NCBI RefSeq assembly: GCF_037975245.1 | Contig: NC_092573.1 | Span: 12,068,501 to 12,132,500 of the forward strand | Reading direction: 5' to 3' | Origin: Apostichopus japonicus | Lineage: Eukaryota > Echinodermata > Holothuroidea > Aspidochirotida > Stichopodidae | Length of the DNA: 64,000 nt | In this document: in pieces, positions 26,301 through 32,300 of the stretch | How positions within the stretch are numbered: the first letter of the stretch is position 1 | How the letters are laid out: every line of letters starts with the position of its first letter | Made by a program: the position numbers and the translations under genes | Notes under the pieces: generated by a model | Databases searched by the model: none | What the model was told of the DNA's origin: nothing | Seen by the model: the letters and a program-made list of their open reading frames with translations, nothing else

Positions 26301-29300
26301 ACAGACATACATAAACAAACACGCAGACAGACCCGTCTCCAGATTTGGATTTCAGGTCACCCTCGGTCACCCCTCATGGGTGACCTCCCGAGGCTCGCTA
26401 CTGAGAGACACTAACTATTACCATGGCAATCGTTGCTATGGCAAGTGAGGTAGCCGCTTTAGGCTCAACTGACAAACGAATCACAATATCTCATCCTCGC
26501 CATGAGAGCGATTAGATAATGCAACTACAGAATTGCTATAAGGATGTAGCCTTTGCAAGAGTAAACGATTTCGTAACATTTTGTTTTTCCACCTCTTAGT
26601 GTCAAAGATCTTGAAAGTCACGTTTGCCATCGTCGAGATCAACAGTCAAGAAGCGATATTCAATGACTCTCTCACTGATAGAACTAGTAACTTCTTCATG
26701 TCTTTACAGAATCTCGTTTGTGATTTGGTGAGTTTTTTTTTTAGTTTCAACTTTACTCGAGAGACGGTTGTGTTACAGTGGTTAAGGCAATATACTATCT
26801 ATCTGAGGATTGCAAGCTTGAGTCCTGGCTAGCTGTATTAGTCAAGTATTGTGATCAGAGTACCAAGTATTTCGCGAGTGATTAATGTTCCGAGTAGTCC
26901 GAGTACTACTTCTGAGATCCGAGAACGAGTACTTTTTCATCTGAGTACGAGGAACGAGTACTTTTTCATCTGAGCACTTATTGAGTACTTTTGATACGTT
27001 ATATGTACGATGAGTACAGCTGCGTCCTGAAGATCTTTTTAAACAAATTATATAACAGTTGAATGTGATGACATGAACTAGATTATCGCTATTGCTTGCC
27101 AAATATAAAACGTCTCATTTTGATATTGCGATGACAAAAGTGACAATAGCAACAACTTTCTGATATGTACACATGAATATTTAACTAAAAGTAACACTGC
27201 AACGACGAATTGTTCCGTACGGTAGCAACATACACCGTATCTTCGTATTGTATGTACGTACTGTACTTGGTAATACACTCGACTGCATGAATGGTATTAC
27301 AAAAAAAAAGTACTCGTTAAGTGCTCGTCCTTGGCGAGTACCAAGTACTTTATATCGAATACTAGTACTTTAACATCCAAGTGCAAGTACTAAATGACGA
27401 GTACGTTTACTTTAACGTCCAAGTAGTTTCTAACCGAGTACGAGTATCAGCAAAATGGTACTCGGGTACTTCTCGAGTACTACAACACTGCTGGATCATT
27501 ACATTGTGTACTTTAGTGTGGCACACATTAGCCTCTCTTCATCCAATTGCATATAAAAGGGGAAAGGGGTGGACCTTGTCAATATATAGTTGAGTGCGCC
27601 AGGTCAGTTTCCGGAGCTGTACTGTTTGAAATATGTACACTTGGGTGGGTTATTACTGTGACCAGGTGTTAATATTGTAAAATCGAGTGATAAGTCGTTA
27701 TATGACTTGTTAACAAGATAAAAAACTAATAATAACAACTTCATATACCGTGTCGATGATTAGTTAACTGTAGAATCGCTTGTATTTCTTTCCATTGCAT
27801 TATAAACGTGTATTTGAGACGATGACGAAGGCATAGTTTCAAACTAGAAGAAATTTAAATTAAAGTAGATTGATGTAAAAGTCAGGGATATGAACTATGC
27901 CATACATACAGCTAAAGCTTATCAGGACATTTCTCAATGCTATTACTCTTCATTCCTGACAGTGGTCGATTACAGTCAATAACTTTGACGGTAGGAAATG
28001 GAAAGATGATTACATAAGTTGTAGAGTTTTGAGATTCTTCAAAGGAAGCATCGGGGCAGACGTGGATTTGGTATTTGATGAGGATTCAGAGGCCGACAGC
28101 ACACAAATGATGGACGCAATTGAAGTAGTTTTGCAAGAAGGCGACAATACACTGTTCAACAGTAGCATTGGAACCATCAAACTTAAAAACGACAGCATTG
28201 TTATAGATCGTAAGTTGATTATTAAAATGAAAGTTAAACGTTCCATTAGATGGTAGGCATGATGTTATAGGCAGCCTTGTAATGTTACCCAACCGGAGTA
28301 AAGATATGTGGAGTGTTAATAAGTGATGCTGTAAACATCGACAAAACATTTCACCGATTGTGAAAAAATGTGAAAAGTTTTGAGAATTACTATGTTAAAA
28401 GACAAATTTGATTTTTGGTTTGAATTTGTTGAATCTATATAATCACATAACAATGTGTACTATAATTTGAGCATTGTTATAAATTCCTCATGTGTTTTTT
28501 TTTCTTCAAGTGCTCGATTTTTATCTGTGTTCATGTATGGAGTATATCTACATAACAAAAAAGTGTCGACAAATGCGCCGCTGTAAGGATTAAATTGAGT
28601 TCAAACATTTTGATTTCAGTCAGTACAATATGAAACCTTTTTTTATATTCTTATCAACTTGCAGAATATATACAATTAATTAATGGTCTACCAGGATCAC
28701 AGTTAATAATTAATAAATACACACTGAATCGGAAAGTAGAATTTAAGTAATGATTGTTCATGTCATATTTAATATATATTTGCTTTTTGCAGACTGCTTG
28801 CATTACACTCGAAATAAAGGCAACATTTTAACTGACTAGAAACAAAACGCAATAGTGGCTTTAACATTTATTTTATCGTCTCTTGAAATTTAAAGCATAG
28901 AATGAGTGTATTTTGTTTTCATTCACAGCTGTTAGTCACCCTGAGTGCTTAGTTGGTGCTTGTAATAAACATGGCAATTGCACAGTTTCTGGAAAAGAAG
29001 TCATATGCAGGTAAACGTCTAACTCATACAAAGAATATTCCGAACTCAGACAATGTCAGACTCATGTTAACGAGAAATAAATATTCCACAGTGTTGTTGA
29101 AAACCCCATCTGAGTCTCTTGTCCCAAACTGTTGGTAAAGTTGATGAATGTAAAGTATTTATTTATTAGTCAAACTCTGGACTCTTCCAGTGGGAGTGGA
29201 TCATATTAAAACGTTGGTGATGTCATCACGGCAAATGCTTTTCAATTCTTTTACTTTCCTAATATAATCATTTGCTGATTTATCCTTTAAATGTGACATT

Positions 29301-32300
29301 TGGAATGATTAAGTTAGCTTATTCGAAGTTGAATCTCATGGAAGTGCAGCCTTTAAGAAGAAAGTATATTTCCTCTTTGAGTAATTGATTTAATATTACC
29401 AACTGAAAACGAGAACATCCACGAATCAATCGCCATGATGATATATGCAAGTTTCTGTTGCCAGATGTAATCAGGAATATCGCAAAATGTTGAAAAGTTC
29501 ATATTTTTACTATACAAAATGCTCCGTGGTTGTGGTGTTTGGCCCAAAAATGCAGAACTTTTTCCTCATTTTTGTTCAGCAATCATCATAACCTGCCGGA
29601 AATATCCCTTAATTAAGATGTTAAAATACGTGGACGTATTTTATCTTGATGCAGATATTACGTAGATGCTGAACTGCCCGTGCAATCCCCCTCCCCCTGA
29701 TAAAATAGAGCAATATTGATTGTAGATAAATGTGTTGATAAATATTGAAGATAACTATTTATGTGACAAACGATTTTAAATTGTAAATGTTGTCGTAAAC
29801 GCTCGAAGAAATTAGTGTTTCAATGACTTAGATTGGTGTTTCAATGACAAAAATACATTTTTGTCAGTTAGCTTAATTTAGGTTCTTTCTTTTGCATCAA
29901 ACTGTAAATTTAAACCTGCATTGTCGTTGCCACGCATTTATTAATGATTGCTATTTTGTTTTAACATAGCTGTGATGAAAGCTATACCGGAGTTTCGTGT
30001 GAGAGTACAGTCGATTCGCCTATCGTTCCTACTGTTCCTATCGGTCCTATCGTTCCCTATGACAAGGGAATAGGTAGGTTACAATCATAAGCAATTAATC
30101 ATTATTTGAAACATTTCTGTTCACGATACCATCACTAAATCATACACCGCAATCATTCAAACTTCTACATAGTTGTTGGCATTTCAAATTATGTTTCTTA
30201 ATCAACAGTTAAGATGTTATGCAATTACAAAATGTTGTATTTTATACCATTCGAAAACACGAAATATCCATCATGTGATGCTGCAAACAGTTTGCTTTGC
30301 ACGATACCAACGATGTTGTAATTACAGCAACTCTCGGGTATTTTTTAACGATACAACATGGCTTGACAGAAAAAAATGACAAAACTTTTGATATATTACT
30401 TTAACTACTATTCTGGTATACTTTCCTTTCAAAGCCAGATGCCGATATTTGTTGCAAACACAATATATTCTTTAATGTCAACAAGAGAGCCCAAGCCAAT
30501 CATGAAATTGTTAATTGTCCCTCACAAATTAACGGTGTCTTTAAAAAAAAACATGCTACTTAAGGCCTATCGTCATTCTGAGCTGGTACTGTATGCTATT
30601 GACAACCCAAAATGATTAAAAGTTTTATCTTGATTAAAACAAACACTCTACAATAATACAACCTGCACATTTTTTTTTATTATTAGTACTTATCATATTT
30701 TTAAACTATGGTAACTCTTTAAGTCATTCTTTAACACATTTTTTCTTACAAAAAAATGTTGGTGGAATTACAACTCTTTCAACTGCAAACGTGATTTGGT
30801 GAGCAACGATTGGAACTTGTTGACGTTGTAGTTAACAGTCTTAGTTTAGACTACAATAGAAACAGCCGATTAACACAGAGATTACAGTAACTACTGTAAA
30901 TCTAAAGTTTTGTACCACAGTAAACACTGGGTCGTGCTGACAAATCTGATAAATCGGTAGCATGTGCTATTAAGTTTACAGTAAGAACTGAGGATATTTG
31001 TAATTCCAACAATCCCAAACAACTGGATTTGTTGGAATTACACATATCCTCAGTTCTTCTTGTAATCCTAATAGCACATGCTACCAATTTAGCACGATCC
31101 ATTTTTACTGTGGTACAAAACTGTAAGATTTACAGTAGTAACTGTGTTCTCTATGTGCATCGGGTGATAGAAAACATGATTATGAAAGACTTTGGGAATA
31201 CGTAGTAGCCGTTTGCCAAAGGAATATTTAGAAAACGACCTTTGCATAGACACTGTCTCGGTGTGAGTTTGAAAAGACAGAATGGATTGTACATTATGAT
31301 CATATTTCCTTTAATAAATTGTTATCATTCGTAAGAAAAAAATCAAAACACCATTTTTCTTTCGTGGCAGACGTGTGGCAGATTCTGGTGATTGTTTTCT
31401 CCTTACTTATCGTTCTGTTGTTGCTTGCCTTGTTCATCGTTTGTGTCGTCATGTGGAGAAACCGCCGAGGTGCAGCGAACATGGATTCCAAGATATCAAG
31501 GAAATTATCCACTAGTTCCAGTAGTAGCTTTGGAACTGTCTCACCTCTAGTATTTGCGACAGAAGCGACAACATCCCAAGACAAAATCTCAGAGTCTAAT
31601 TTGGGAAGTATAAAGAGCGAAGAAATTGAGCGAATGGATCACATAGCACAGGTTATGGGTAGAATGTCTGATCTAAACGTAAGTATTTGCTGATATTGGT
31701 GTGCGCAATAGGGCTGGAAGGGGTGGGAAGGGGGGGGGGGGGAGATGGCGCGCAACCTAACTCGACAGTTGGTAGATCGAAAGGGTTTATAAGCAAACTT
31801 TTGCGTTTAGATCTAATTATAGACCAAACGCACCGTTTGACGTCTAAACTTGACTTTTTCGGGGTGGAGGGGGGGGGGGATATCCCCACACCTCCACACA
31901 CTGGAGGCCTCATTTAACAATCCCACAGCCACACCACATTCCACACCCTAAATTATTCCGCATGTAAAGCACGTTCACAAAGATTAATATATATGTAGAA
32001 AGATGTAGAAATGCTTAGAATTGTGATTTATTTTATCCATTTTAATACCTATTGCCTAAACTTTCATTTACCTAATGGTAACCCATGGTAACCCAATTTT
32101 CAAATTTCTGTCAATAAAATTACACTTCCAGATTTATCATGGGTTAAGTTCTATTTTGCTGCAACGTTTTTTTAAATTGTTTTTTATTACTTTCAAATAC
32201 GCAACCTTTTAAATAGGAGCAAGTGAGATATGAAAAGAAGTCAAACTCCCCTGAATCTAGACAACCGGAGAGTTTGTACAACAGGAAAGGACCTTACGTC

